Shown here: piece after piece, positions 16,289 through 26,752 of the stretch | Layout: the number at the start of each line of letters is the position of its first letter | How positions within the stretch are numbered: position 1 is the stretch's first letter | NCBI RefSeq assembly: GCF_036170895.1 | Contig: NZ_CP108036.1 | Location: forward strand, 7,103,501 to 7,167,500 | DNA: 64,000 bases | Source: Streptomyces erythrochromogenes | GTDB lineage: Bacteria > Actinomycetota > Actinomycetes > Streptomycetales > Streptomycetaceae | Direction of reading: 5' to 3' | Program-made: the position numbers and the translations under genes | The notes under the pieces: generated by a model | Databases searched by the model: none | The model's input: the letters and a program-made list of their open reading frames with translations, nothing else | Told to the model about the DNA's origin: nothing

Positions 16289-16328
16289 AACGGCGCCTGA
16301 CGGGCAAAACCCCAGGTCAGGCGCCGTT
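16289..16328. terminator. Bidirectional terminator hairpin
   Basis: A perfect 13-bp stem, AACGGCGCCTGAC (16289-16301) with GTCAGGCGCCGTT (16316-16328), with a 14-base loop. It lies between convergent ends, 10 bp beyond the aldehyde dehydrogenase stop, with AA or TT flanking each arm, so it can serve both strands. Confidence 0.8.
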
Positions 16329-16338
16329 TCTCGTGCTC

Positions 16339-17862
<1,524 letters not shown>

Positions 17863-17916
17863 GGAGTCCTCCCCTTGCCGGGCGCCGGCCGCCGTCGGAC
17901 AGCGCTCGGGTGGAGG

Positions 17917-19227
17917 CTAGGAGCGGGCGGGTTGCGGATACGTTGCAGGCCGCCCGCGCCGGCCCGGCCGGGCCCCCAGCTCGCGGTCCAGGGCGCGTAC
18001 CCGGGCCAGCGCGGCCGGCCTGCCCTCGGGCGGCAGCGCCGCCGCCAGCGCCCGCCACGCCTCCGGGTCGTCAGCGCCCCACGCACTGCACACCCAGTCG
18101 GCCAGCAGCCCCGCGTCCGCCCGCGCGATCAGGGCCGCCCGCGCCTGGTCCTCGATCCGCCGGCGCAGCCGGACCACCCCGGGCGCCGTCGAGGCCGGCA
18201 GCAGCGGGCCCGGATAGGGGTGGAGGGCCGCGGAGACCGCTCCCGCCGCCAACTGCCGCGTCAGGGCGGTGAAGTCCGCGTCCAGCGGACCGGCCGTGCG
18301 ATAGGGACGCGACAGCGGTGCCGAGGTCCCCAGCAGCGCGCGCAGCCGGGACATCTCGGCGCGCAGCGTCACCGGAGACACCGACTCGTCCTCGTAGAGG
18401 GCGATCGACAGCTCCTCGCCCGACAGGCCCTCGGGGTGATGCGCGAGCAGGGCCATGATCTCGCTGTGCCGGCGGCCCAGCCGCACCCGCCGGCCCCCGC
18501 TCACCAGCAGCGCTTCGTCCCTGCCGAGGGCCGTGAGGCAGTCCCGCGGGGCCGGCGGCCCCTCGTCGAGCAGGGCCAGCTGGGCCTCCGCCGCCCGGGC
18601 CACCGCCCGTACGAACGCCAGGGAGTGCGGGTGCGCGAGGCCGTCGCCGCCGGTGATGTCCACCGCGCCCAGCAGCCTGCCCGTACGCGGATCACGCACC
18701 GGCGCCGCCGCGCAGGTCCACGGGTGCACCCGACGGCTGAAGTGCTCGGCCCCGAAGACCTGCACGGGCTCGCCCACCGCCACAGCCGTACCGGGGGCGT
18801 TGGTCCCCATCGCGCCCTCCGCCCAGCGCGTGCCCGGGACGAAGCCCAGGCCCTCGGCCCGCCGCAGGGTGGCCGGTTCGCCCTCCACCCACAGCAGGCT
18901 GCCCCGCGCGTCGCACACCGCCAGCAGGTGCGCCCCGTGGGCGGCGAACGCGCCGACGAGATCCCGGAACAGCGGCATCACCCGGGCCAGCGGGTGCTCC
19001 TCCCGGTACGGACGCAGCTCCGCGTCCGCCAGCTCCACCCGCGGCGCGCACTCCGGGCTCAGCCGGGCCCGCGCGCACCGCCGCCAGGACCGCGCGATGA
19101 CCGCCCGCACCGGGGTCTCCACCCGCCCGTCCCGGGTGAACGAGGCGTGCGCCCGGCGCAGTTCGCGCGAGCGGGCCGCCGGATCGGCCCCGTCCGGCAG
19201 TGCCACCGACGGATCCCGGTCGCCCAT
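17917..19227 (-). CDS. GAF-domain regulator, AcoR-like sensing part
   Basis: 436 residues. The N-terminal half matches the sensing region of AcoR-type activators: PVRAVIARSWRRCARARLSPE, then a GAF domain with GFVPGTRWAEGAMGTNAPGTA and the conserved HFSRRVHPWTCAAAPVRDP block, ending LLGAVDITGG. The sigma54 AAA domain of classical AcoR is absent. The C-terminal half instead has a winged-helix-like segment (RRHSEIMALLAHHPEGLSGEELSIALY). The ATG at 19227 follows GGGAGG. It is placed directly upstream of the aldehyde dehydrogenase and very likely senses an aldehyde, alcohol or acetoin-like compound to control it (inference). Confidence 0.88.
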   Translation of the reverse strand: MGDRDPSVALPDGADPAARSRELRRAHASFTRDGRVETPVRAVIARSWRRCARARLSPECAPRVELADAELRPYREEHPLARVMPLFRDLVGAFAAHGAHLLAVCDARGSLLWVEGEPATLRRAEGLGFVPGTRWAEGAMGTNAPGTAVAVGEPVQVFGAEHFSRRVHPWTCAAAPVRDPRTGRLLGAVDITGGDGLAHPHSLAFVRAVARAAEAQLALLDEGPPAPRDCLTALGRDEALLVSGGRRVRLGRRHSEIMALLAHHPEGLSGEELSIALYEDESVSPVTLRAEMSRLRALLGTSAPLSRPYRTAGPLDADFTALTRQLAAGAVSAALHPYPGPLLPASTAPGVVRLRRRIEDQARAALIARADAGLLADWVCSAWGADDPEAWRALAAALPPEGRPAALARVRALDRELGARPGRRGRPATYPQPARS

Positions 19228-19330
19228 GTCACCCTCCCGTGGTGCCGCGGTACCCGGAGCGCCCCCATCGTCCTCGCGGCACCGCGGCCCCGGCAAGCGG
19301 TACGTCGGCCACGGCGCGGGCCGGGCTCCG

Positions 19331-19350
19331 GCCGGTTCGGGCCGGTTCGG
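19331..19350. repeat. Short tandem GCCGGTTCGG repeat
   Basis: Two perfect 10-bp copies (19331-19340, 19341-19350) followed by a partial third copy. It lies in the 165-bp gap downstream of the SWIM gene and upstream of the GAF regulator. It may fold as a weak terminator; no other role is evident. Confidence 0.45.
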
Positions 19351-19392
19351 GCCGGAACGCGCGTGGCGGGAGCCGGCCCGGCGCCCGCGGCA

Positions 19393-20712
19393 TCAGCCCG
19401 CCGGGTCGGCCTCCAGCGCCGACGCGGGGTCCGGCGCCGACGGGCCCGACGGGATCCACCGGCCCTCCTCGCGGCGGTACGGCCACCAGCGGCCCTCCCG
19501 GCCCAGCCGGATCTGGCGGCCCGCCCCCGCCTGCGTCCAGCGCGCCCGGACCCTGCGCAGCACCGGAGCCTCTTCGTCGGCCCCGTCGCCGGCCTCCTCG
19601 TCCGCCCAGGCCGCGGCCAGTGCCGCCCGGGCGCGGGCCAGCGTGGCCCGGTCCGGCATCCAGTCGTCCTCCAGCGCGGCCAGGCCCGGGGCCGCGCCGA
19701 AGCCCCAGGCGAGCACGGCCAGTTCCATGTCGGCCCGGCTGCGCCCGGTAGCCGCCGCCAGGCGGGAGCGGACCCGGACGTCACCGGCCTCGCGCGTGAG
19801 TCGTACGGCGTCTTCCGCCTCCGTGAGCGGGGCCGGCGCGGGGCGGTCGGCGTGGTCCGGAGCGACCGCCTCCGCCAGCAGCCGGAACGCCTCGGCCGCG
19901 GCTGCCTGCGCGAGGAACTCCACCGCGTGCACGTCGAGCCCGTCCGGCTCGTCCTCCGTGTCCAGGGCCGGCGGCTGCCCCGGAGCCCGCGGCAGGTCCG
20001 GCAGCGGGGGCAGCGGCGGCGACCCCGCCCGCGCCGCCGCGTACGCCTGCTCCGCCGCAACACCCGCGTCGGCAGCCGTCCCGCGCGCGTCCCGGGCCCG
20101 GGTCCGCGCCTGGTTCCGGCCCTGGGCCCGGGCGTTCGCGGTGCTGCGCGCCTCCAGCCCGTCCAGCAGCTGCCGTTCGCCGCGGCCGCGAAGGAGCAGC
20201 AGGACGAAGGGGTCCTGGTCCAGCAGCCGGGCCACCTGGTAGCAGAGCGCGGCCGTGTGCGGGCAGTGGTCCCACTCGCCGCAGTCGCAGCGCGGATCGA
20301 AGTCCCCTATACCGGGCAGCAGTTCCACCCCGGCCGCCGCCGCGTCCTGCGCGAGCTCCGGCGGAACCTCCCGGTCCAGCAGCGCCGCGATGTACCCCGA
20401 CTCCGCGGCCGCGAGCCCCAGCAGCCGGTCCCACTCTGCCTGCGAGAACTCCTGCACCAGCACGTCCGTCCGGTGCGCCGTCCCGTCCCGGTCGCGCACG
20501 ACCGCCGTGAGCCCGCCCGGACGCACCGAGACCGCCCCCACCGCGCCCGAGCGCGCGACCCGGCGGCCCTGGCGGACCTGCTCGCCGTCGAGCGCGCTGT
20601 CCTCCAGGGCGCGCAGCCAGGCATGGCCCCACCAGGTCCGGGCGAAGTGGCGCCCGGGCGCGGGCGGGAGCGCCGCGAAGGTCTTCTCGTACGGGTCCCC
20701 GGTCTGGTTCAT
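19393..20712 (-). CDS. SWIM zinc-finger protein
   Basis: 439 residues. The SWIM motif CxCx(n)CxH is seen as CDCGEWDHCPHTAALCYQVARLL near residues 140-165. The N terminus (PYEKTFAALPPAPGRHFARTWWGHAWLRALEDSA) is the conserved start of the actinobacterial SWIM family that accompanies SNF2 proteins. Its ATG overlaps the SNF2 helicase stop as ATGA, so the two are translationally coupled and probably act as one complex on DNA. SWIM domains bind DNA or proteins. The C-terminal third is alanine-rich and ends with a WWPYRREEGRWIPSG segment. Confidence 0.9.
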   Translation of the reverse strand: MNQTGDPYEKTFAALPPAPGRHFARTWWGHAWLRALEDSALDGEQVRQGRRVARSGAVGAVSVRPGGLTAVVRDRDGTAHRTDVLVQEFSQAEWDRLLGLAAAESGYIAALLDREVPPELAQDAAAAGVELLPGIGDFDPRCDCGEWDHCPHTAALCYQVARLLDQDPFVLLLLRGRGERQLLDGLEARSTANARAQGRNQARTRARDARGTAADAGVAAEQAYAAARAGSPPLPPLPDLPRAPGQPPALDTEDEPDGLDVHAVEFLAQAAAAEAFRLLAEAVAPDHADRPAPAPLTEAEDAVRLTREAGDVRVRSRLAAATGRSRADMELAVLAWGFGAAPGLAALEDDWMPDRATLARARAALAAAWADEEAGDGADEEAPVLRRVRARWTQAGAGRQIRLGREGRWWPYRREEGRWIPSGPSAPDPASALEADPAG

Positions 20713-23690
20713 CGCCCACTCCCCGCGGCCGGGCGCAGCGCCACGAGTTCGGCCAGTTCGGCATCGGTCAGTTCGGTCAGCGCGCTCTCGCCGCCCGCGA
20801 GGACGGCGTCGGCCAGCGCCCGTTTGCGTTCGAGGAGGCGTGCGATGCGGTCCTCGACGGTGCCCTCGGCAATGATGTGGTGGACCTGTACGGGCTGGGT
20901 CTGGCCGATGCGGTAGGCGCGGTCGGTGGCCTGTTCCTCGACGGCCGGGTTCCACCAACGGTCGAAGTGGACGACGTGGCCGGCGCGGGTGAGGTTCAGG
21001 CCGGTGCCGGCGGCCTTGAGGGACAGCAGGAAGACGGGGACCTCACCGGCCTGGAAGCGGTCCACGAGCTCCTCGCGGCGTGCGACCGGGGTGCCGCCGT
21101 GCAGGAGCTGCGAGGCGATCCCCCGGGCCGACAGGTGCCGCTCGATCAGCCGGGCCATCGTCACGTACTGCGTGAAGACCAGCACCGAACCGCCCTCGGC
21201 AACGATCGTGTCCAGCAGCTCGTCCAGCAGGGCGAGCTTGCCCGAGCGGTGCGGCAGCCGGGGCTGCTCCTCCTTCAGGTACTGGGCGGGGTGGTTGCAG
21301 ATCTGCTTGAGCGAGGTCAGCAGCTTGACCACCAGGCCGCGCCGCTCCATCCCGTCCGCCTCCGCGATCGCCGCGAGGGTCTCGCGTACGACGGCCTCGT
21401 AGAGCGCGGTCTGTTCGCCGGTGAGGGACACCGCGTGGTCGGTCTCCGTCTTCGGCGGCAGCTCGGGCGCGATACCGGGGTCGGACTTCTTGCGCCGCAA
21501 CAGGAACGGCCGTACCAGCGCGGCCAGGCGGACCGCCGCCTGCGGGTCGCGGCCGCTCTCGACCGGTTCGGCGTAGCGGGCGCGGAAGGTACCGAGGCGG
21601 CCCAGGATCCCCGGCGTCGTCCAGTCGAGGACGGCCCACAGCTCGGAGAGGTCGTTCTCCACCGGAGTGCCGGTCAACGCCACGCGGGCCCGCGCCGGGA
21701 CGGTCCGCAGGGCCTTGGCGGTGGAGGAGTGCGGGTTCTTGACGTGCTGCGCCTCGTCGGCGACGACCAGGCCCCAGTCGGTGGCGGCGAGCGCGGGCGC
21801 GTCCAGACGCATCGTGCCGTACGTGGTGAGCACGAACTCCCCGGCGCCGGGCGTGGGGCCGGCCAGGCTGCGGGCCGGCCCGTGGAAGCGGCGCACGGGG
21901 GTGCCGGGCGCGAACTTCTCGATCTCCCGCTCCCAGTTGCCCAGCAGCGAGGCCGGGCACACCACCAGGGTGGGGCCGGCGGTGGCCGCGCCCGGGCGGT
22001 TGCGGTGCAGGTGGAGCGCGATGAGGGTGACGGTCTTGCCCAGGCCCATGTCGTCGGCGAGGCAGGCCCCGAGGCCGAGCGAGGTCATCCGGGCCAGCCA
22101 GCGCAGGCCGCGCAGCTGGTAGTCGCGCAGGCTGGCCCGGAGCCCGGGCGGGGCAGCGATCCCCTCGTCTTCCCGCGCGTCGCCGGTGAGCCGTGCGCGC
22201 AGGCGTTCCACCGCGCCGGAGGCCTCCACGGCGACCCGCTCGCCGTCGATCTTCGCGGATCCGGTGAGTACGGCGGCCAGCGCGTCCACGGCGGCGACCG
22301 TACGGTCCTGGAGCGCGCGGGCCCGGCGGGCCTCGGCGGGGTCGATCAGCACCCACTGGTCGCGCAGCCGCACCAGGGGGCGGTTCGCCTCGGCGAGGCG
22401 GTCCAGCTCGGCGGGGGTGAGGTCGCCCCGGTCGCCGAGGGCGTGGCGCCAGCTGAAGGAGAGCAGGGCGCCGGGCGAGAGCAGACCGGAGGGAAGGGAG
22501 CTCCCGGCGGTGTCCTGCGTGTCCGGGGAGCCGGGACGTGTCGGGGACGGGGGGCCGACGACGGCGCGCGGGGTCAGCCCGCGGACGAGCCCGCGCGGCC
22601 AGTGCACCTGCACCCCGTCGGCGGCGAGCGCGGCGGCGGCTTCGCCGAGCAGCTCCGTGACCTCCTCGTCGGCGAGCTCGACGGAGTCCGGGACGGCAGC
22701 GCCCAGCAGCGGGGCGAGTGGTGGCCACAGCCGGGCGGCCCGGCGCAGGGCCCGCAGGGCGTCCAGCCGGGCGCCGGGCGGGAAGGCGGCAGCGGCGGCT
22801 CCGGAACCGGCCCAGACGTCGGCGGCGTCGGCGACCAGCGCGGCATCGGCCGGGCTGTGCATCTGGAGGACGGCGCGAAAGCCCCCGGCGCGCCCGGCGG
22901 CTTCGGAGGCGGTGGTGGCCCCGTCCGCCTCGGCCGCGGCGCGAGCCCCGGCGGCCCCGGCGGCTTGGGGTGCCCGGCCGGGTTCCCGGGTGAGCTCGAT
23001 CCGGAGGGAAAGGCGCGCGCCGGCATCGTGACCGGCGGCCACCTCCGCGGCCCACTCGCGCAGGTCGGGGCGTCGCTCGGCCGGGCGCGCCGCGAAGGCG
23101 GGCCCACCGGCGGCCGCGGGCGCCGCGGGGGAGCGCGGCAGGGTGTCGGCGACCGCGTCGAGGAAGGCGCGCAGCAGCGGCTCCGCGGCGGGCAGCCGGG
23201 GCGGCCCCTGCAGATCGAGCGCCCCCTCCGGATCGATCGGTACGCAACGGGCGGCGGGCGGCATGGCGGCGGCCAGGGCGCGCACTTCGTCGAGGTCGAC
23301 CGCTTCCAGTGGCCCGATCCGCCAGGCGTCGTGGCCGGCGGGGCTGACGCCCGGCAGTAGTTTGCCCTGCGCGGCGAACCGCAGGGCCAGCAGCGCGGCG
23401 GCGCCCCAGAAGGCGGTGCTGCCGCTGTCGGCCGCGGTTTCGGCCCGGGTGCGAGCGCGGGTCAGCACGGGGAGGGCCTCGTCGATGGTCAGCACGAGTG
23501 CGCGCACGGGGGTCCGCCGCAGGTCGGGAGTGACGACGGTCAGCTCCTCGAAGCTGCCCGCGCCCGTCCACGGGCGCGCACCCGTGCCTGTTCCGTCCGC
23601 CTGCCAGAGGGCGATCCGGCCGCCGCGGGCCGGGTCGCCGGGAAGGAAGACGGCGGAGCGGTTGATGAGGTCGGAGATCTCGGGGAGCAC
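20709..23690 (-). CDS. SNF2-family DEAD/DEAH-box helicase
   Basis: About 993 residues. The Swi2/Snf2 ATPase core is complete: Walker A DDMGLGKTVT near residue 548, the DEAQ box in VVADEAQHVKN, motif III VALTGTPVENDLSELW, then the C-terminal helicase domain with LVFTQYVTM, LLHGGT and motif VI ATDRAYRIGQ. The N-terminal half is a poorly conserved SNF2_N-associated region. I chose the GTG at 23690 (VLPEISDLINRSAVF) because GAGGA lies at ideal distance; a longer frame to 23864 overlaps the divergent small gene. The enzyme translocates on double-stranded DNA and is presumably partnered by the coupled SWIM protein. Confidence 0.92.
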   Translation of the reverse strand: MLPEISDLINRSAVFLPGDPARGGRIALWQADGTGTGARPWTGAGSFEELTVVTPDLRRTPVRALVLTIDEALPVLTRARTRAETAADSGSTAFWGAAALLALRFAAQGKLLPGVSPAGHDAWRIGPLEAVDLDEVRALAAAMPPAARCVPIDPEGALDLQGPPRLPAAEPLLRAFLDAVADTLPRSPAAPAAAGGPAFAARPAERRPDLREWAAEVAAGHDAGARLSLRIELTREPGRAPQAAGAAGARAAAEADGATTASEAAGRAGGFRAVLQMHSPADAALVADAADVWAGSGAAAAAFPPGARLDALRALRRAARLWPPLAPLLGAAVPDSVELADEEVTELLGEAAAALAADGVQVHWPRGLVRGLTPRAVVGPPSPTRPGSPDTQDTAGSSLPSGLLSPGALLSFSWRHALGDRGDLTPAELDRLAEANRPLVRLRDQWVLIDPAEARRARALQDRTVAAVDALAAVLTGSAKIDGERVAVEASGAVERLRARLTGDAREDEGIAAPPGLRASLRDYQLRGLRWLARMTSLGLGACLADDMGLGKTVTLIALHLHRNRPGAATAGPTLVVCPASLLGNWEREIEKFAPGTPVRRFHGPARSLAGPTPGAGEFVLTTYGTMRLDAPALAATDWGLVVADEAQHVKNPHSSTAKALRTVPARARVALTGTPVENDLSELWAVLDWTTPGILGRLGTFRARYAEPVESGRDPQAAVRLAALVRPFLLRRKKSDPGIAPELPPKTETDHAVSLTGEQTALYEAVVRETLAAIAEADGMERRGLVVKLLTSLKQICNHPAQYLKEEQPRLPHRSGKLALLDELLDTIVAEGGSVLVFTQYVTMARLIERHLSARGIASQLLHGGTPVARREELVDRFQAGEVPVFLLSLKAAGTGLNLTRAGHVVHFDRWWNPAVEEQATDRAYRIGQTQPVQVHHIIAEGTVEDRIARLLERKRALADAVLAGGESALTELTDAELAELVALRPAAGSGR

Positions 23691-23817
23691 GCATTCCTCA
23701 AATTTGACTACCAGAGTCGGGGTGGCCGAGGGTACCTCAACCCGTGCCCCGGGAACGCGCGGTCGTGGCGGCGCGTTGAGGGGGTAGTGGTCGACGTCAC
23801 AAGGAAGGTGTCCGCAG

Positions 23818-24000
23818 ATGTCCAACAGCGGAAAGGTCGCGGTTGCCGGAGTGGTGGCAGCCATCGTGTTGTTCTGGGCGGTGGGTTTCTGGGCGGGCCT
23901 GCTGGTCCTGATCGGGGTGCCGGCCGCGGCCTACCTCCTGCTGGACTCGTCCCAGCGGCGTCGGGTGCGCGGTCTGTCCAGCAAGCAGATCGGCCGCTGA
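23818..24000 (+). CDS. Small membrane protein, 60 residues
   Basis: MSNSGKVAVAGVVAAIVLFW begins the protein. One long or two closely spaced hydrophobic segments (about residues 7-43) are followed by a basic tail SQRRRVRGLSSKQIGR. A good ribosome site AAGGAAGG lies 9 bases upstream of the ATG. Codon use matches the genome, so it is a genuine small gene. It is divergent from the SNF2 operon. Function unknown. Confidence 0.75.
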   Translation: MSNSGKVAVAGVVAAIVLFWAVGFWAGLLVLIGVPAAAYLLLDSSQRRRVRGLSSKQIGR

Positions 24001-24005
24001 CGGCG

Positions 24006-24023
24006 GCGCGGCGCGAGCCGCGC
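24006..24023. terminator. Weak hairpin between convergent genes
   Basis: GCGCGGC (24006-24012) pairs with GCCGCGC (24017-24023) around GCGA. It lies between the ends of the small membrane protein gene and the polyprenyl-synthetase-like gene, so it may terminate either. Confidence 0.4.
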
Positions 24024-24133
24024 GGCGAAGGTCGTTCCGAGGAGAGGAGAGACCGGGCTCCGGTTGGCGGGCGGAGCCCGGCGGACGTGGCCGCGGGGCA
24101 GGTGTTCGGCGCGGTCCGCCCGGAGCGGCCGGC

Positions 24134-25141
24134 TCAGGCCGCGCCGCTCACGACCACGGGCGGGAGGTCGGCTTCGAGCAGCATCTGGGACGCGTGGTCC
24201 ACGAGGTTGCGCAGCACCGGCTGGTAGGCCTCGTCACCGCCCAGCTCGTCCAGGATCCGGTAGGCCTCGGCGCGGAAGCCGTCGATCTCCGCGCGGTAGC
24301 GGTCGAGGGCGACGGGCGCCCGAAGGAGGCTCGCGAGTTCCGCCCTGGCCTGATGTGACCGGCTCGCGGCGGCGCACAGCCCCAGGATGTGTTCCCGGGA
24401 AAGCGGCGACGCGTCCTCGAGCACGGAGGCGAGCAGATAGGTCACCGTGCCGTTGAGCAGGTCCTCGTCGCGGCCGGACAGGATGTCTTCCTGATCGTTG
24501 AAGATCTGCCACAGGATTCCGAAGACGTAGCCGAATTCGCGCCACAATTCGACCTTCTCGTCCGTGGTGCCCGAGAATATGGCGGCCATTGCCGTGATCA
24601 TGCCGAAGGGTGCACCGGATTTGCCGCGGTACGTCTCCACCACCGATTTGCGGGAGGCGCTGCAGATGTCTCCGCGCATGTCGTCTATCTGGCCGTCGAC
24701 GCCTATGATCCAGCCGTTCAGGATCTCGGTTATCAGAGCGCCGTGCGCCGCCTCCGGAAGATCTTGCGCCAGGATGATCTGAATGGGTAGCGCATTTCCG
24801 GTGATGACGGAGGCGAGTAGTGCTTCGTCCTCGGTGAGCTCGCCGGAGATCGACGCGCCGTTGGCGTCGGCCAGGTCGTCGAGATAGCAGGCCGAGGTCC
24901 ACCACAGCAGGTGCACCGCCGACAGGGGAAGGGCCGGCCCGGGATTCCCCGTCTCTATCGCGTGCGTGAGCAACGGGAGCACCGACAGGGGATGTCTCAG
25001 TTTGCGCTGCTCCAAGAGCTTGGCCACGGAGTTCCTGGTGGTCGCCGCGACCGGGCCGAGCCGGTCCAGAGCGGTTTCGATCTCCGCATCGATGTCCTGT
25101 GCGACCTTGCGGTGCAGGTCCAGGTACGACATGGAATTCAA
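24134..25141 (-). CDS. Polyprenyl-synthetase-like protein with altered second aspartate motif
   Basis: 335 residues of the trans-isoprenyl diphosphate synthase fold. The first aspartate-rich motif is intact (YLDDLADAN, Asp88-Asp92), as is the lysine region YRGKSGAPFGM. The second motif reads WQIFNDQEDIL, with Asn216 in place of the first Asp of DDxxD. Typical synthases have QxxDDxxD here, so chemistry may differ: a weakly active synthase, a prenyltransferase using another acceptor (as in ComQ), or a regulator. No other isoprenoid gene is adjacent. The start is probably the TTG at 25141, since GGAGG lies 6 bases before it; the ATG at 25132 is 15 bases from the ribosome site. The gene and its upstream spacer are less GC-rich than their surroundings, suggesting acquisition (inference). 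Confidence 0.85.
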   Translation of the reverse strand: MNSMSYLDLHRKVAQDIDAEIETALDRLGPVAATTRNSVAKLLEQRKLRHPLSVLPLLTHAIETGNPGPALPLSAVHLLWWTSACYLDDLADANGASISGELTEDEALLASVITGNALPIQIILAQDLPEAAHGALITEILNGWIIGVDGQIDDMRGDICSASRKSVVETYRGKSGAPFGMITAMAAIFSGTTDEKVELWREFGYVFGILWQIFNDQEDILSGRDEDLLNGTVTYLLASVLEDASPLSREHILGLCAAASRSHQARAELASLLRAPVALDRYRAEIDGFRAEAYRILDELGGDEAYQPVLRNLVDHASQMLLEADLPPVVVSGAA

Positions 25142-25287
25142 GAGTGGCCTCCATCATGGAATGAGCGTGGGGGTGAGGTGCGCACCCTTTGAGCCGTGTG
25201 ACTGGCCGATTCGATCATTCCGGAGGAGGGGGATCCAGAGCGATTTTCAGTCGCCCTGGCCGAATCCCATTAGTTGAGGCGTTAAAC

Positions 25288-25298
25288 TACCGGCGGTA
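25288..25298. promoter_or_regulatory. Short palindrome upstream of the polyprenyl-synthetase-like gene
   Basis: TACCG-G-CGGTA forms a perfect 11-bp palindrome in an AT-rich stretch about 150 bp upstream of the TTG start and about 30 bp past the TrmO-like stop. It could be an operator or a weak terminator of the upstream gene. Confidence 0.35.
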
Positions 25299-25324
25299 AC
25301 AATGATTTTCCGCCAGTGAATCGA

Positions 25325-25783
25325 TCAGTAGTAGCCATCCATCAAGGTGGTCGCCCAGTCGGGCTGCCGCAGTTCACCGCGCGGCCCGAATTCGACCATG
25401 TAGGGCTTCAGGTCGAGGACCGGTGTGCCGTCCACGGCGTCGAGCCCCTCCACGTGGACGTCCAGTCCCTCCACCTTCACCACCCGGCACCGCGAGACGC
25501 CCAGCCGGTTGGGCCTGTTCTTGCCGCGCTGCGCGAAGATGCCGACCAGCGGCCAGTCCGGGTTGTTACGCGGGTGCCGCGCACCCGTCTCGACCTTCTC
25601 CGCCGGCACCCGGTCGAAGTGGTAGACGACCTCGACGTGCGAGAACTCCTCCAGCCCGTACAGGGCTTCCGGGCCGAACCGGTCGCCGTCCAACCGGATC
25701 ACGGCCGTCTCCCGCCCCCAGTCGTCGTCCGCGACTTCGGCGCGACCACCCACGACCACACCCACCGGCTCCGACTCCACCAC
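25325..25783 (-). CDS. TrmO/TsaA-domain protein, probable tRNA N6-methyltransferase-like
   Basis: 152 residues, essentially one TrmO (YaeB/VirR) domain: EPVGVVVGGRAEV at the start, YGLEEFSHVEVVYHFDR, the signature IFAQRGKNRPNRLGVSRCRVV, and VEGLDAVDGTPVLDLKPYM near the end. In E. coli TrmO this domain methylates t6A37 of tRNA-Thr using SAM. The short form lacks the C-terminal domain of the E. coli enzyme, so it may act on another substrate. The GTG at 25783 follows GGGGGA; the next GTG is the second codon. Confidence 0.88.
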   Translation of the reverse strand: MVESEPVGVVVGGRAEVADDDWGRETAVIRLDGDRFGPEALYGLEEFSHVEVVYHFDRVPAEKVETGARHPRNNPDWPLVGIFAQRGKNRPNRLGVSRCRVVKVEGLDVHVEGLDAVDGTPVLDLKPYMVEFGPRGELRQPDWATTLMDGYY

Positions 25784-25872
25784 CGTGTCCCCCTCGTGCC
25801 GTCGCCCGCGCGTACGCCGTTCGTCCGCGCGCCGCTGTTCGTCCCTCTCCCGCGGCCCGGTCCGGCCGAGGG

Positions 25873-26652
25873 TCACGCCGGCCGGACCGCGACGCCGTCG
25901 AGCGCCGCCAGCAGGTCCGTCAGGTCGGGATCCCCCTTCCGGGGGACCGTGAGCACCTCGCCCGGTTCTTCGTCCAGGAGGACGAAGGCCGCCTCGCCGG
26001 TGCGGGCCACCAGCGACCAGCCGGGCCCGTCCACGCGCAGGGTCCGGGCCCCCTCGCCGGCGAAGGAGGACCGCACGCGGCCGGGCGGCGGCGGCGTTCG
26101 CGTGTACTCCAGCGCCTGCTCCAGAGCACGCTTGAGTCCGGGATGCGCCGCGGCCGCGGCTCCGCCGTCCGTCGCCACGCGCTCGCGCCAGTCGGCCCAT
26201 TCCCGTGCGATCTGGTCCGCGCCCAGTCGGCGCTGCACCGGGCCCCACGCCTCCGCCGAGGGCGGCGCCAGGGGCACCCGCCCCGTACCGTCCGCACCCT
26301 GCTCCGGATCGTGCGGCTCCGGGATCCCCGACGCGGCCACCGACAACTCCACCGGCCAGCCCGCCAGCGAGACCACGATCGTCCGCTCGTCTGGCGACAG
26401 GTCGTATTCCATGCCGCAGTCCCAGGAGGCGATGGCAGCGGCCACGAGCGAGACGTCGTCGACGACGACCGTCCAGCGCGCCCCCTCCTCGTCCTGGCCC
26501 AGCACCAGCCCGTACCCCTCCCGGTTGGGCGCCACGCCCAGCAGGGAGCAGGCCTCGGGGAAGTCGTCACCCAGGAAGCTGGGGAACTGCGCGGGGGTCA
26601 GGAGTACGGCGGTCAGCACGTACAGCGAGCCGCCACCCTCGTCGTCGGACAC
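25873..26652 (-). CDS. Hypothetical protein
   Basis: 259 residues, not recognised. It starts GTG at 26652 with GGAGG close upstream (MSDDEGGGSLYVLTAVLL). The protein is acidic, soluble, and has no signal peptide, membrane segment or metal motif. The pattern of tryptophans and alternating strands (ARWTVVVDDVSLVAAAIASW, GWSLVARTGEAAFVLLDEEPGEV) suggests an alpha/beta fold. It ends 89 bp upstream of the TrmO-like gene on the same strand. Confidence 0.7.
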   Translation of the reverse strand: MSDDEGGGSLYVLTAVLLTPAQFPSFLGDDFPEACSLLGVAPNREGYGLVLGQDEEGARWTVVVDDVSLVAAAIASWDCGMEYDLSPDERTIVVSLAGWPVELSVAASGIPEPHDPEQGADGTGRVPLAPPSAEAWGPVQRRLGADQIAREWADWRERVATDGGAAAAAHPGLKRALEQALEYTRTPPPPGRVRSSFAGEGARTLRVDGPGWSLVARTGEAAFVLLDEEPGEVLTVPRKGDPDLTDLLAALDGVAVRPA

Positions 26653-26752
26653 CTGGCCTCCAGCTTGCTCTCTCGTCGGCGCACCTTAACCAGCGGGTAA
26701 CCCGCGCGTCGAGAGCTTGCGGGCCACGATTTCCAAGGCTGCTACCTGCACG

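Noticed and set aside
16179..16338. Possible attachment site or tRNA end beside the integrase remnant
   Set aside because: The inverted repeat is a plain terminator stem, no cloverleaf can be drawn, and no matching second copy was seen in the window.
20877..23360. Plus-strand open frame of 827 codons opposite the SNF2 gene
   Set aside because: Antisense shadow; Gly/Arg/Val-rich translation without domains.
25138..25220. 26-codon open frame whose TGA overlaps the TTG of the polyprenyl-synthetase-like gene, considered as a ComX-like peptide
   Set aside because: No ribosome site and no tryptophan, which a ComX-type peptide would need. Its only notable trait is the overlap.
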